Source of the DNA: Elstera cyanobacteriorum
Lineage (GTDB): Bacteria; Pseudomonadota; Alphaproteobacteria; Elsterales; Elsteraceae
Assembly: GCF_002251735.1 (NCBI RefSeq)
Contig: NZ_NOXS01000033.1
Location: 98,040 to 162,039, forward strand
Reading direction: 5' to 3'
DNA length: 64,000 nt
Position numbers and translations under genes: made by a program. How positions within the stretch are numbered: position 1 is the first letter of the stretch; every line of letters begins with the position of its first letter. The notes beneath the pieces were generated by a model that worked only from the letters and a program-made list of their open reading frames with translations, searched no databases and had not been told where the DNA came from. Below, piece by piece: positions 50,271-58,306 of the stretch.

Positions 50271-50623
50271 CTTCTATTAACTAAAAAAAACGGCATCCCC
50301 CCTTGCGATGGGGGTGTTCGTATGGTAGTTACGCTACGGTTTAAAATCGTCTTACGCGATTTTGGGCCGGTTGGATGTTGTTTGAGAAGCCAATAGGACG
50401 GCTTGTCATTTGTCATCCATCCATTGCCTTCTGTGTATGATGAGGGCAAAAGTCGCAGCGGATTGTGTGATGGGCTTTCCGTCAGATGGTTCGCGGTGGT
50501 TGCTCGGCAAAGGGCGGTTCGAAAGCCCCTTGCCCGGCACCCACAGGTTGCTTCCCGCCCCTGCGGGGGCGGATGGTTGGTGTCGGCGTGGCAAGCACGC
50601 GGATCATTTAGGAGGTCATTCCA
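50271..50623 (+). promoter_or_regulatory. Structured leader region of the major surface protein gene
   Basis: No gene. From left to right there is an A-run (50284-50290), hairpins at 50325-50336 and 50343-50363 (7-bp AAAATCG stem), a possible -10 TATGAT at 50436-50441 without a well-spaced -35, a 7-bp GC stem at 50555-50572, and a GCGTG/CACGC hairpin at 50586-50600. The latter sits just ahead of an excellent ribosome site AGGAGG (50610-50615), 8 bases before the ATG. A long structured leader of this type fits a very highly expressed, stable mRNA. Confidence 0.5.
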
Positions 50624-53600
50624 ATGGCTATTGCCGGTTTTAATTCGACTTATTATGTCCAGCAGTACCCGGACGTTCTGCTCGCGATCTCGCAGGGCGT
50701 TTTCAAGACTGCTGAAGAGCACTTCACGAAGTTTGGCGCCAAGGAAGGCCGTAATCCGAACGCCTTCTTCGACTCGAAGTACTATCTGGCGCAGAATCAG
50801 GATGTGCTGCAGGCCGTTGCTGCGGGCACGTTCGCCAGCGCTTACGACCATTATATTAAGAATGGTGGCACCGAAGGCCGCGTGCCGAGCGCTGCGCTGG
50901 CTTCGTTCGACGGTGCCAAGTACCTCGCCGCAAATGCTGACGTGAAGGCCGCCGGTTTCACCGAAAAGACCGCCGTCTCGCATTACGTTCTGTACGGCGC
51001 CGCTGAAGGCCGCTCGGGCACCAGCAGCTCGACGGGCCAGACCGTTACCCTGACCACCGCTCAGGACAGTATCACTGGTTCGGACGCTGCTGACATCATC
51101 CGTGGTGTTGCTGGTGCAGCTGTCGGTGCGCAAGATCAGACCACGCTGAATTCGTCTGACGTTCTCGATGGCGGCAAGGGTGAAGATGCCCTGGTCGTAA
51201 ACATGACCGGTGGCGGCGCCTACCAGGGCGGTGCAACGATTAAGAATATCGAAACGCTGCAAATCGGTTCGAATCTTGCTGCGGCCACCTTTGATTACAA
51301 TGTTAACGCCGGTTCGTACGAAGTCACTGGCGTGAACAAAGTTGTCTACGATCAGATCACGACTGGCGAAACCCTGACGGTTAACAACATCGTCCCGACC
51401 GCAACGGGCACCGTTACCCCGACTCTGTCGTGGGAAAACGAAGCCGGTTCTGCCGCTGGTACGATCGCCGCGACCTACCGTCAGGCCTCCATTCAGGGCA
51501 CCGCTGATAACCAAGCTATCGTTCTGAAGAATGTTTCGGCTGGTGCTGGCGGCGGCGTCAATGGCGTCATGAACATTGCCTCCGGGATGGAGAAGTTCAC
51601 CATCACCTCCGATGGGACGACTGCGAACACGCTGAACAATGCGACGGGCGGCACGGTCGATCTGACCAGCGGTGTCAGCGCAAATAATAGCGCCTCCAGC
51701 TCGCTGAAGACCGTTGTTATCAATGGTGCTCAGGAATTCGGTAAGAAGGCTGGCGTTATCGGCTCCACCGGTTTGACGGACCGCACTGCGGGTGTTGACG
51801 GTGGTATCACCGCAGGTAGCACGGCCTCGAACCTGATCTCGGTTGCTTCCAGTGTTACCGAAGTTGATGCTTCGGCAGCTACCGGCGCTGTAGACATTCG
51901 CTTTACCCAAAACACCACTAAGACAACCGGTGACAATGTTACCTTCAAGGGTGGTTCGGGTGACGACTACGTTGAATTCGAACTTGGTAATGTCAGCGCT
52001 ACGGGCGGTGCCGGTGCCGATACGTTCGCTTTCATCACGACGGCTTCGGGTGTGACCAACAGCACCTACGGTTCGGGCGATACCGTTACCGGCGGTGCAG
52101 GTTCCGATGCGCTGCAGCTCGGCTTGAACGGTTCGGGTACCTACACGCTCAGCACGACCGAGTTTGCCAACACCACCGGTGTTGACGTTCTTGATCTGCG
52201 TGGCGCGACCAATACCGTCACTCTCTCCTCGGCGGTTGTTGCTGCCGCCGATGCAGGCACCTTCACGGTCCGTACCGACCGTATCGTGCAGACCTCGACC
52301 ACCAACTCGGCCAATGCGGCGGGCACCGGTTCGCAGGAAGATGCCAGCACGAACACGATCAACATCACCCAGCTGAATGCCGGTCAGGGCATTAGCATCG
52401 TCGGTGGTTCGGGTTCGGATCGCATCGTCGGTAACAATGCGACGATCAACGCCGCTACCATCATTGATGCTGGCACCAATGCTGGTACTGCTGGCCGTTA
52501 CGATACCCTGACTGTCGTGAATTCGGCGGTTCTGGATCGTACCGATCTTGCCAACGTCAAGGGCCTTGAAGGTCTGATCCTGGTTGAGAACGTCACGGGT
52601 GCCTCGCAGTTCAATATCGAACTGACCAGCGATTTCCTGTTGAACAACACCCAGGCGTCGAACAGCACGTCGACCTCGATCGATGACACCGTGTTCCAGA
52701 TCGGTACTGTTGGTGCCGCTGATGGTACGGCTCTGAATGCTGGCGATACTGTTACCATCGACATCTCGGGTCTGCTGAATGCTACCCGTAATGGGTTGGC
52801 GACCAGCATCACGGGGCGTGGTATCGACGTGTCGTCGCTGACCGCCGCTGGCGTTACGATCAATTATGTCGTTGATGGTGCTACCGCCACGACTGCTCAG
52901 CGTGACTTGGTCCTGAAGACCGATGCAACTGGCCGCGCGGGTCTGCTCAGCTCGGCAGCGTTTGCCACTGGTGCGGCCGCAGCGTCCTTCGAAGTTACCG
53001 GCACCGCTGGTAATGATACTATTACCATCACTGGTACGACCAACGATGCCGTTGACGCCGGTGCTGGTAATGACGCAATCACCCTCACGGGGGGCGTTAA
53101 CTTGGTTGCGGCCTCGACCATCGAAGGTGGTGCTGGTACTGATACCCTGACTGTTAGCGGTGGTTCGACGCTCAATGCTGGTACCATCCAGAACGTTGAG
53201 CTGCTCGATCTGACCGGTAACACGACGATGACCTCTGCCCAACATGGTGGTTTTGTCGCCATTAATGGTTCGGGTGCCAACACTGTAACTATCTCGGATG
53301 CCGCGTCGTTCACCACGTCGGGCACTGTCGAAAATTACGTGCTGGGTAACTTCGCTAACAGTGTCACGCTGTCGACTGGCACGACCGCCGTTACCGGTGG
53401 TACCGATGCCGATACGATTAGCGGTACGGCTGCTCAGTTGCTCGCTGGTACGGGTGGTGGCTTCAATGCTGGGACCGGTACGGATACCCTGAACATCACC
53501 AGCATGGCAGCTAACACTGCGCTGACTGCTGCGATGGTCTCCAACTTCGAAACCATCAACGTTACCGGGTATACGTCTGGTACTCTTACCCTGATCAACG

Positions 53601-54130
53601 GTAACTTCTCGGCGACTGCTAATACGGTCAATGCTAGCACGATTACCGCAAACATGACTGTGGATATCTCTGGTCTGACCACGGCTAACGGTGCCACCAC
53701 TGTTACCCTCGGTTCGGGCAATGACACGTTGGCGACCAGCATCACTAACGGCGGTAATAACAACCTTACCATCGACTTTGGTGCAGGCAACGCGACGATC
53801 ACCGATATCGCCGCAAATGGTACTGGTATCTTCACGTTCAAGGCTACCAACACTGCAACGGCCACGACGTCGCTGAATTTCGCTGCAACGACGGCTGATC
53901 TTGCTTCGGGCGACGTGTTCGACTTCAACCTGGACGTTGTCGGTATTGGTGCGACGGGTGCAAGCGTTGCACGTCAGGTGATTGTCACCGCCGGTGCGAA
54001 CACCACTCTTCTGTTCGACGTTGACGGTAACAACATCTACAGCGTCGGCGATATCCAGATCACCTTGGTTGGTCAGAATATCGCTGCTGGCGCCTTCAAC
54101 ATCGTCAGCGGTAACCTTGTGATCGCCTAA
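50624..54130 (+). CDS. Probable S-layer protein, RTX-like, type I secreted
   Basis: 1168 residues with no Sec signal. Three PDV repeats occupy about 6-135 (FNSTYYVQQYPDVLLAISQG, YYLAQNQDVLQAVAAGTFAS, KYLAANADVKAA). The rest is Gly/Thr/Ala/Val/Asn/Asp-rich and nearly free of Cys, Trp and Lys, as in S-layer proteins. Degenerate calcium-binding repeats are scattered: VLDGGKGEDALVV, ATGGAGADTFAF, TGGAGSDALQL, DAGAGNDAITLTGG. The C-terminus (VGDIQITLVGQNIAAGAFNI) resembles the RsaA/RTX secretion end. Codon choice differs slightly from its neighbours (many GGT, GCT and ACC codons), consistent with high expression. By analogy with Caulobacter RsaA, the N-terminal repeats may bind LPS. Confidence 0.8.
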   Translation: MAIAGFNSTYYVQQYPDVLLAISQGVFKTAEEHFTKFGAKEGRNPNAFFDSKYYLAQNQDVLQAVAAGTFASAYDHYIKNGGTEGRVPSAALASFDGAKYLAANADVKAAGFTEKTAVSHYVLYGAAEGRSGTSSSTGQTVTLTTAQDSITGSDAADIIRGVAGAAVGAQDQTTLNSSDVLDGGKGEDALVVNMTGGGAYQGGATIKNIETLQIGSNLAAATFDYNVNAGSYEVTGVNKVVYDQITTGETLTVNNIVPTATGTVTPTLSWENEAGSAAGTIAATYRQASIQGTADNQAIVLKNVSAGAGGGVNGVMNIASGMEKFTITSDGTTANTLNNATGGTVDLTSGVSANNSASSSLKTVVINGAQEFGKKAGVIGSTGLTDRTAGVDGGITAGSTASNLISVASSVTEVDASAATGAVDIRFTQNTTKTTGDNVTFKGGSGDDYVEFELGNVSATGGAGADTFAFITTASGVTNSTYGSGDTVTGGAGSDALQLGLNGSGTYTLSTTEFANTTGVDVLDLRGATNTVTLSSAVVAAADAGTFTVRTDRIVQTSTTNSANAAGTGSQEDASTNTINITQLNAGQGISIVGGSGSDRIVGNNATINAATIIDAGTNAGTAGRYDTLTVVNSAVLDRTDLANVKGLEGLILVENVTGASQFNIELTSDFLLNNTQASNSTSTSIDDTVFQIGTVGAADGTALNAGDTVTIDISGLLNATRNGLATSITGRGIDVSSLTAAGVTINYVVDGATATTAQRDLVLKTDATGRAGLLSSAAFATGAAAASFEVTGTAGNDTITITGTTNDAVDAGAGNDAITLTGGVNLVAASTIEGGAGTDTLTVSGGSTLNAGTIQNVELLDLTGNTTMTSAQHGGFVAINGSGANTVTISDAASFTTSGTVENYVLGNFANSVTLSTGTTAVTGGTDADTISGTAAQLLAGTGGGFNAGTGTDTLNITSMAANTALTAAMVSNFETINVTGYTSGTLTLINGNFSATANTVNASTITANMTVDISGLTTANGATTVTLGSGNDTLATSITNGGNNNLTIDFGAGNATITDIAANGTGIFTFKATNTATATTSLNFAATTADLASGDVFDFNLDVVGIGATGASVARQVIVTAGANTTLLFDVDGNNIYSVGDIQITLVGQNIAAGAFNIVSGNLVIA

Positions 54131-54169
54131 TCCCCCGGCCTTCGGGCCAAAGGATTAACGCCTAAAGAG

Positions 54170-54202
54170 CCGCCCCAGGGGAAACCCTGGGGCGGTTTCT
54201 TT
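54170..54202 (+). terminator. Strong terminator of the S-layer gene
   Basis: An 11-bp perfect stem (54170-54180 and 54185-54195) with a GAAA tetraloop, followed by TTTCTTT. A smaller GGCC hairpin precedes it at 54137-54148. Confidence 0.9.
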
Positions 54203-54253
54203 ATGGGGGTGGCGGGCTGTGCTCGTCTGTCTCGGCGCGGAAAAGGGGGGATC

Positions 54254-54523
54254 ATGCCGACGATCAGTATGTTTTATGGAATGCTTATCTTGATGTTCTA
54301 CCGCGATAATCGGCAACATAATCTGCCCCATATCCATGTGCGATATCAGGGCAGCGAAGCGGTTGTCAGTATCCCGGACGGTCAATTCCTTCAGGGGACC
54401 TTACCCCCGAAGCAAACCAAACTTCTGTTGGCCTGGATTGCGCTTCATGAAGAAGAGCTTATGATCGACTGGGCTCTCGCCGTAGAGGGGCAAGAACCCT
54501 TCCGTATTCCGCCCTTGCAATAG
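54254..54523 (+). CDS. DUF4160 protein
   Basis: 89 residues from ATG 54254. The family block MFYRDNRQHNLPHIHVRYQG and the second half LPPKQTKLLLAWIALHEEEL are clear. DUF4160 proteins are small and usually encoded next to a DUF2442 protein, as here (11 bases to the next start). The pair is sometimes suggested to be a toxin-antitoxin-like module, but function is not established. Confidence 0.85.
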   Translation: MPTISMFYGMLILMFYRDNRQHNLPHIHVRYQGSEAVVSIPDGQFLQGTLPPKQTKLLLAWIALHEEELMIDWALAVEGQEPFRIPPLQ

Positions 54524-54534
54524 GAGGCTTGGTG

Positions 54535-54801
54535 ATGGATGTCGTTCACGTTTCCGTTTTGCCGGATTTCCTGTTGCGGTTGGACTATGCCAACGGCGAG
54601 CAGCGCCAGTTCGACATGAAGCCCCTTCTTCAAATGTCCCCCTGGGACCGCATTGCCTCCCCAGCGCATTTTGAAAAAGCAACCGTCGATTACGGCACAG
54701 TGGTCTGGCCCGGCAATATCGATATCGCTCCCGAAACCCTCTATGCGGACTCAACACCCCTCCCCCGGTCTTCGCGCCCCGCCGATCTGCGGCGGGCTTG
54801 A
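54535..54801 (+). CDS. DUF2442 protein
   Basis: 88 residues from ATG 54535, which has TAGGAGG 8-14 bases upstream; TTG 54529 and GTG 54532 are in frame but too close to it. The DUF2442 core is seen in VSVLPDFLLRLDYANGEQRQ and YGTVVWPGNIDIAPETLY. It is the usual partner of DUF4160. A Pro/Arg-rich tail (STPLPRSSRPADLRRA) is extra to the core. Confidence 0.82.
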   Translation: MDVVHVSVLPDFLLRLDYANGEQRQFDMKPLLQMSPWDRIASPAHFEKATVDYGTVVWPGNIDIAPETLYADSTPLPRSSRPADLRRA

Positions 54802-54851
54802 TCTTTCGCGGCACTCCGGGTTAGCTCTCGGCAGGTAAGAGGGAGACGCGC

Positions 54852-55457
54852 GTGCCTAAATTTATCCATGTCGGCTGCGGCCAGAAGCGTAAGGATCGCA
54901 CCACCCCAGGGTTCAATCAGCCCGCGTGGGAGGAGGTGCGGTTCGATATCGACGTCAACGTCCAGCCCGATATTTTAGGGACGATGACCGATATGGCGGC
55001 GGTGCCGAGCGGGTCGATGAACGCGCTGTTTTCCAGCCATAACATCGAACATCTCTACCCCCATGAAGTGCCGGTGGCGCTGGCGGAGTTTCGCCGGGTG
55101 TTGGCGGAGGATGGGTTTGCCGTTATCACCTGCCCCGACCTGAAAAGCGTCTGCGCACTGATTGCCGAGGATAAGCTGCTGGAACCGGCTTACGACTCGC
55201 CCGCCGGGGGGATCGCGCCGCTGGATATTCTCTACGGACACCGTCCGGCGATGGCGGCGGGCAACCTCTATATGGCGCATCGCTGCGGTTTTACCGAAAA
55301 AGTGCTGGTGGGCACCTTGCAGGCGGCGGGCTTCGCGTCGGTCGCCAGCCGCTCGCGCCCCGGGCCGTTCTTCGACCTTTGGGCCGTTGCCTCGGTGGCG
55401 CCGCTGGAGCCGGACGCGCTACGCGCCTTGGCCGTTCAACACATCCCGCTGACTTGA
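54852..55457 (+). CDS. SAM-dependent methyltransferase-like protein
   Basis: 201 residues from GTG 54852. It opens with FIHVGCGQKRKDRTTPGF (shortened motif I), then VRFDIDVNVQPDILGTM, ALFSSHNIEHLYPHEVPVAL and FRRVLAEDGFAVITCPDLKSV, a pattern typical of small predicted methyltransferases near LPS and capsule genes. The acceptor is unknown. It is followed 8 bases later by the RidA gene. Confidence 0.75.
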   Translation: MPKFIHVGCGQKRKDRTTPGFNQPAWEEVRFDIDVNVQPDILGTMTDMAAVPSGSMNALFSSHNIEHLYPHEVPVALAEFRRVLAEDGFAVITCPDLKSVCALIAEDKLLEPAYDSPAGGIAPLDILYGHRPAMAAGNLYMAHRCGFTEKVLVGTLQAAGFASVASRSRPGPFFDLWAVASVAPLEPDALRALAVQHIPLT

Positions 55458-55465
55458 GACCTGTG

Positions 55466-55816
55466 ATGACCGAGATTCGCCGCATTCATCCCGAAACCCG
55501 CTATAGCGATGCTACGGTTCACAATGGCACCGTCTATCTGGCGGGGCAGGTGCCGGAAACCCTCAGCGGATCGGCGACGGTACAGACGCAAGAAGTACTC
55601 GCCGCGATCGATCAGGTGCTGGCGGCGGCGGGGTCCGATAAATCGAAACTGCTCACCGCCACGGTCTACCTCGCCCATATGGCCGATTATGCCGAGATGA
55701 ACGCCGTGTGGGATGCGTGGCTGCCCCCCGGCTGCGCCCCAGCGCGCGCCTGTGTGGAAGCGCGGATGGCGAAGCCGGAGTATCGGGTAGAAATCCAGGT
55801 GATCGCGGCGCTATGA
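55466..55816 (+). CDS. RidA/YjgF family protein
   Basis: 116 residues from ATG 55466. The typical blocks are YSDATVHNGTVYLAGQVPE, QTQEVLAAIDQVLAAAGSDK and the Arg-containing CVEARMAKPEYRVEIQVIAA. RidA enzymes deaminate reactive enamine/imine intermediates from amino-acid metabolism. The catalytic-site Arg (in ARACVEARM) is retained. Confidence 0.88.
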   Translation: MTEIRRIHPETRYSDATVHNGTVYLAGQVPETLSGSATVQTQEVLAAIDQVLAAAGSDKSKLLTATVYLAHMADYAEMNAVWDAWLPPGCAPARACVEARMAKPEYRVEIQVIAAL

Positions 55817-55819
55817 AAG

Positions 55820-55841
55820 CCGGGGCGGCACGCTGCCCCGG
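55820..55841. terminator. Bidirectional terminator between ridA-type and gcdH genes
   Basis: A 7-bp GC stem (55820-55826 and 55835-55841) between two convergent genes, followed by TCCTTCATTT on the plus strand. It is moderate in strength. Confidence 0.55.
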
Positions 55842-55849
55842 TCCTTCAT

Positions 55850-57034
55850 TTAGCTAAAGGCTTGCAGCCCAGTGATCGCCCGGCCCAGAATCAGGGCGTG
55901 GATATCGTGGGTGCCTTCGTAGGTATTCACCACCTCAAGATTAACCAGATGGCGGGCGACGCCGAATTCGTCGGAAATCCCGTTCCCGCCCAGCATATCG
56001 CGGGCGGTGCGGGCGATGTCCAACGCCTTGCCGCAGGAATTGCGCTTCAGGATCGAGGTTAGCTCTACCGGCGGCGCCCCTTCCTCCTTCATCCGCCCCA
56101 GCCGCAGGCAGCCTTGCAGGCCCAGGCTAATATCGGTCAGCATATCGGCCAGCTTCTTCTGGATAAGCTGATTGGCCGCCAGCGGGCGCCCGAATTGTTT
56201 GCGGTCGAGCACATATTGGCGTGCGGTGCTAAAACAGGCTTCCGCCGCCCCCAGGGCGCCCCAGGCAATGCCGAAGCGCGCCGAATTCAGGCAGGTGAAC
56301 GGCCCTTTCAGGCCCTTCACGTTCGGCAAGATCGCGTCTTCCGGCACGAAAGCCTCGTCCAGCACGATCTGCCCGGTGATGGAGGCGCGCAGGCCGACCT
56401 TGCCGTGCAAGGTGGGGGTGCTAAGCCCCTCCGTCCCGCGCTCCAGCACAAAGCCCCGGATCACGCCGTCGTCGGTTTTAGCCCAGACCACGAAGACATC
56501 GGCGATGGGGGAATTGGTGATCCACGTCTTCGACCCAGTCAGCCGATAGCCGCCCGGCACCGATCTTGCGCGGGTGGCCATACTGCCGGGGTCCGACCCG
56601 TGGTCGGGTTCGGTCAGGCCGAAGCAGCCGATCCAGTCGCCGGACGCCAGTTTCGGCAAATACTTCTGCCGCTGCGCCTCGCTGCCAAACTCATAGATCG
56701 GCAGCATGACCAGCGAGGATTGGACCGACATCATCGACCGATAGCCGCTGTCGATCCGCTCCACTTCCCGCGCGACCAAACCATAGGCGACATAGCCGAG
56801 GCCGGCACAGCCATACTCCGGCGGCAGCGTCGGCCCCAGCAAGCCAAGCTCGCCCATTTCGCGGAAGATCGCTGGGTCGGTCGCTTCGTTGCGGAAGGCG
56901 TTCAGCACGCGCGGCGCCAGCTTATCCTGGGCATAGGCCGCCGCCGTTTCGCGCACTTGGCGCTCTTCCGCTGTCAATTGGCTATTGAGATCAAACGGAT
57001 CGGCCCAGTCGAACGCGGCTTTCTCGATGGTCAT
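55850..57034 (-). CDS. gcdH: Glutaryl-CoA dehydrogenase
   Basis: 394 residues. A FAD-dependent acyl-CoA dehydrogenase that converts glutaryl-CoA to crotonyl-CoA in lysine and tryptophan degradation. Family features include [19 protein letters not shown] and [17 protein letters not shown] (FAD/substrate loops), [19 protein letters not shown], and the catalytic Glu in [20 protein letters not shown]. The Arg of [15 protein letters not shown] is typical of GCDH rather than short-chain dehydrogenases. It stands alone after the TRAP binding-protein gene. Confidence 0.92.
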   Translation of the reverse strand: MTIEKAAFDWADPFDLNSQLTAEERQVRETAAAYAQDKLAPRVLNAFRNEATDPAIFREMGELGLLGPTLPPEYGCAGLGYVAYGLVAREVERIDSGYRSMMSVQSSLVMLPIYEFGSEAQRQKYLPKLASGDWIGCFGLTEPDHGSDPGSMATRARSVPGGYRLTGSKTWITNSPIADVFVVWAKTDDGVIRGFVLERGTEGLSTPTLHGKVGLRASITGQIVLDEAFVPEDAILPNVKGLKGPFTCLNSARFGIAWGALGAAEACFSTARQYVLDRKQFGRPLAANQLIQKKLADMLTDISLGLQGCLRLGRMKEEGAPPVELTSILKRNSCGKALDIARTARDMLGGNGISDEFGVARHLVNLEVVNTYEGTHDIHALILGRAITGLQAFS

Positions 57035-57149
57035 GAGGTCCCCTCCTCGGTTTGCCCTACGAGGAGGCGGCTCCTCGGTCGGTTTTGTGAGGAAGCTAGA
57101 GCAAATCCCCGACGGGGGAAATGATCCGGGACAATGCCAAAGAAGAAAA

Positions 57150-58169
57150 TCAATCCGATGGCAGGCTTTCGGTCTCGCGGCGGATGGCGTCGATCAGCCC
57201 CTTGCCGACGCGCGCTTCCATCGATTGCGCGACTGGGGCCAGGGCGGTGCGCCACGCCTTGCGCTCCTCCGGCGTTTGGGTGTGGAACTGGGTCTTGCCG
57301 CTGGCCGCCATCGTGGCGATGGCAGTGTCGTTTTCCTTCTGGGCGATATCGTTACCGTAGCGCGTGGCTTCTTTCAGCGCCCCATCGAGTGCACTGCGCA
57401 GGTCGGATGGTAGACTGTCCCAGAAGCGCTTATTCACGATCACGGCATAGCCGAGATAGCCGTGATTGGTCAGCGTCGCATAGGGCTGCACCGCGTGCAT
57501 ATTCTGCGTGACCATGTTCGACGGCGGGTTTTCCGTGCCATCGACCACGCCGGTTTGCAGGGCTTGGAAGACATCGGAAAAGGCCAACACCTGCGGAAAC
57601 GCCCCCAAGGCCCGCATCTGGGCATCCAGCACGCGGGAGGCTTGAATGCGCATTTTCAGCCCCTTCATATCCTCCGGCTGGATCAACGGCTTGGTTGCGC
57701 TCATCAGCTTAAAACCATTGTCCCAATAGGCGAGGCCCTTGATGCCCTTCGGCTCTAGTTTTGCCAAAAGTTCCGCCCCGATTTTACCATCGGTGATCTT
57801 GCGCAGGGCGGCTTTGCTGGGAAACATGTAGGGAATATCGAACACTTCGAACTCGCCAACCCCGAGCGGGGCGAATTTGGCCAGCGACGGCGCGAGCATT
57901 TGCACGGCGCCAAGCTGAAGCGCCTCCAGCTCTTCCTTATCCTTATAGAGAGTGCTGTTGGGGTAGATTTCGACGTGGACGCGGTTTTGCGTGCTGCGCT
58001 CCGCCAATTCTTTAAAGCGCAGGGCGGCCTTGCCCTTCGGCGTATCGTCGGCCACGACATGGCTGAAATTGATAATGATCGGCTTATCGGTTTGCGCCCG
58101 AGCGGTCTGCGACAGGCTGGCGACCGCCAGCACAGCCGACAGCGCAAGCGCCGTCTGACGGAACTTCAT
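57150..58169 (-). CDS. dctP: TRAP transporter substrate-binding protein, DctP type
   Basis: 339 residues from ATG 58169, which starts a clear signal peptide (about 1-26, ending ARA-QT); the frame is open 35 codons further up. The DctP domain is intact: [39 protein letters not shown], the carboxylate-binding Arg in [14 protein letters not shown] and [19 protein letters not shown]. It captures C4-dicarboxylates or similar organic acids in the periplasm. The DctQM membrane subunits are not adjacent, which is unusual. A DctS/DctR-like sensor pair is divergent. Confidence 0.9.
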   Translation of the reverse strand: MKFRQTALALSAVLAVASLSQTARAQTDKPIIINFSHVVADDTPKGKAALRFKELAERSTQNRVHVEIYPNSTLYKDKEELEALQLGAVQMLAPSLAKFAPLGVGEFEVFDIPYMFPSKAALRKITDGKIGAELLAKLEPKGIKGLAYWDNGFKLMSATKPLIQPEDMKGLKMRIQASRVLDAQMRALGAFPQVLAFSDVFQALQTGVVDGTENPPSNMVTQNMHAVQPYATLTNHGYLGYAVIVNKRFWDSLPSDLRSALDGALKEATRYGNDIAQKENDTAIATMAASGKTQFHTQTPEERKAWRTALAPVAQSMEARVGKGLIDAIRRETESLPSD

Positions 58170-58306
58170 GTTTCTCTCCCCTGGATTTCTTTGGGCACTG
58201 TTTAGGTCAGCGCTTTTCTTGTGTCTATTTACTATGACGCTCCGGCGCTTTCGCTCTATTGTGGACATCCGCAAGCGCCGCCAACAGGCGTGGCGGGAGG
58301 AGGATA

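Noticed and set aside
50636-51028. Repeats in the surface protein considered as DNA repeats or a CRISPR-like array
   Set aside because: Similarity is at the protein level with divergent codons; there are no identical DNA units or spacers.
50183-53245. A 1020-codon open frame antisense to the S-layer gene
   Set aside because: It mirrors the low-complexity Gly/Thr/Ala codon pattern of the real gene. The predicted protein is a Arg/Gly/Thr-rich string without domains, and it has no ribosome site. The plus-strand product has recognisable repeats and secretion features.
57105-57118. Short inverted repeat TCCCC/GGGGA after dctP as a terminator
   Set aside because: The stem is only 5 bp and lacks a proper U-tract, so it is too weak to call.
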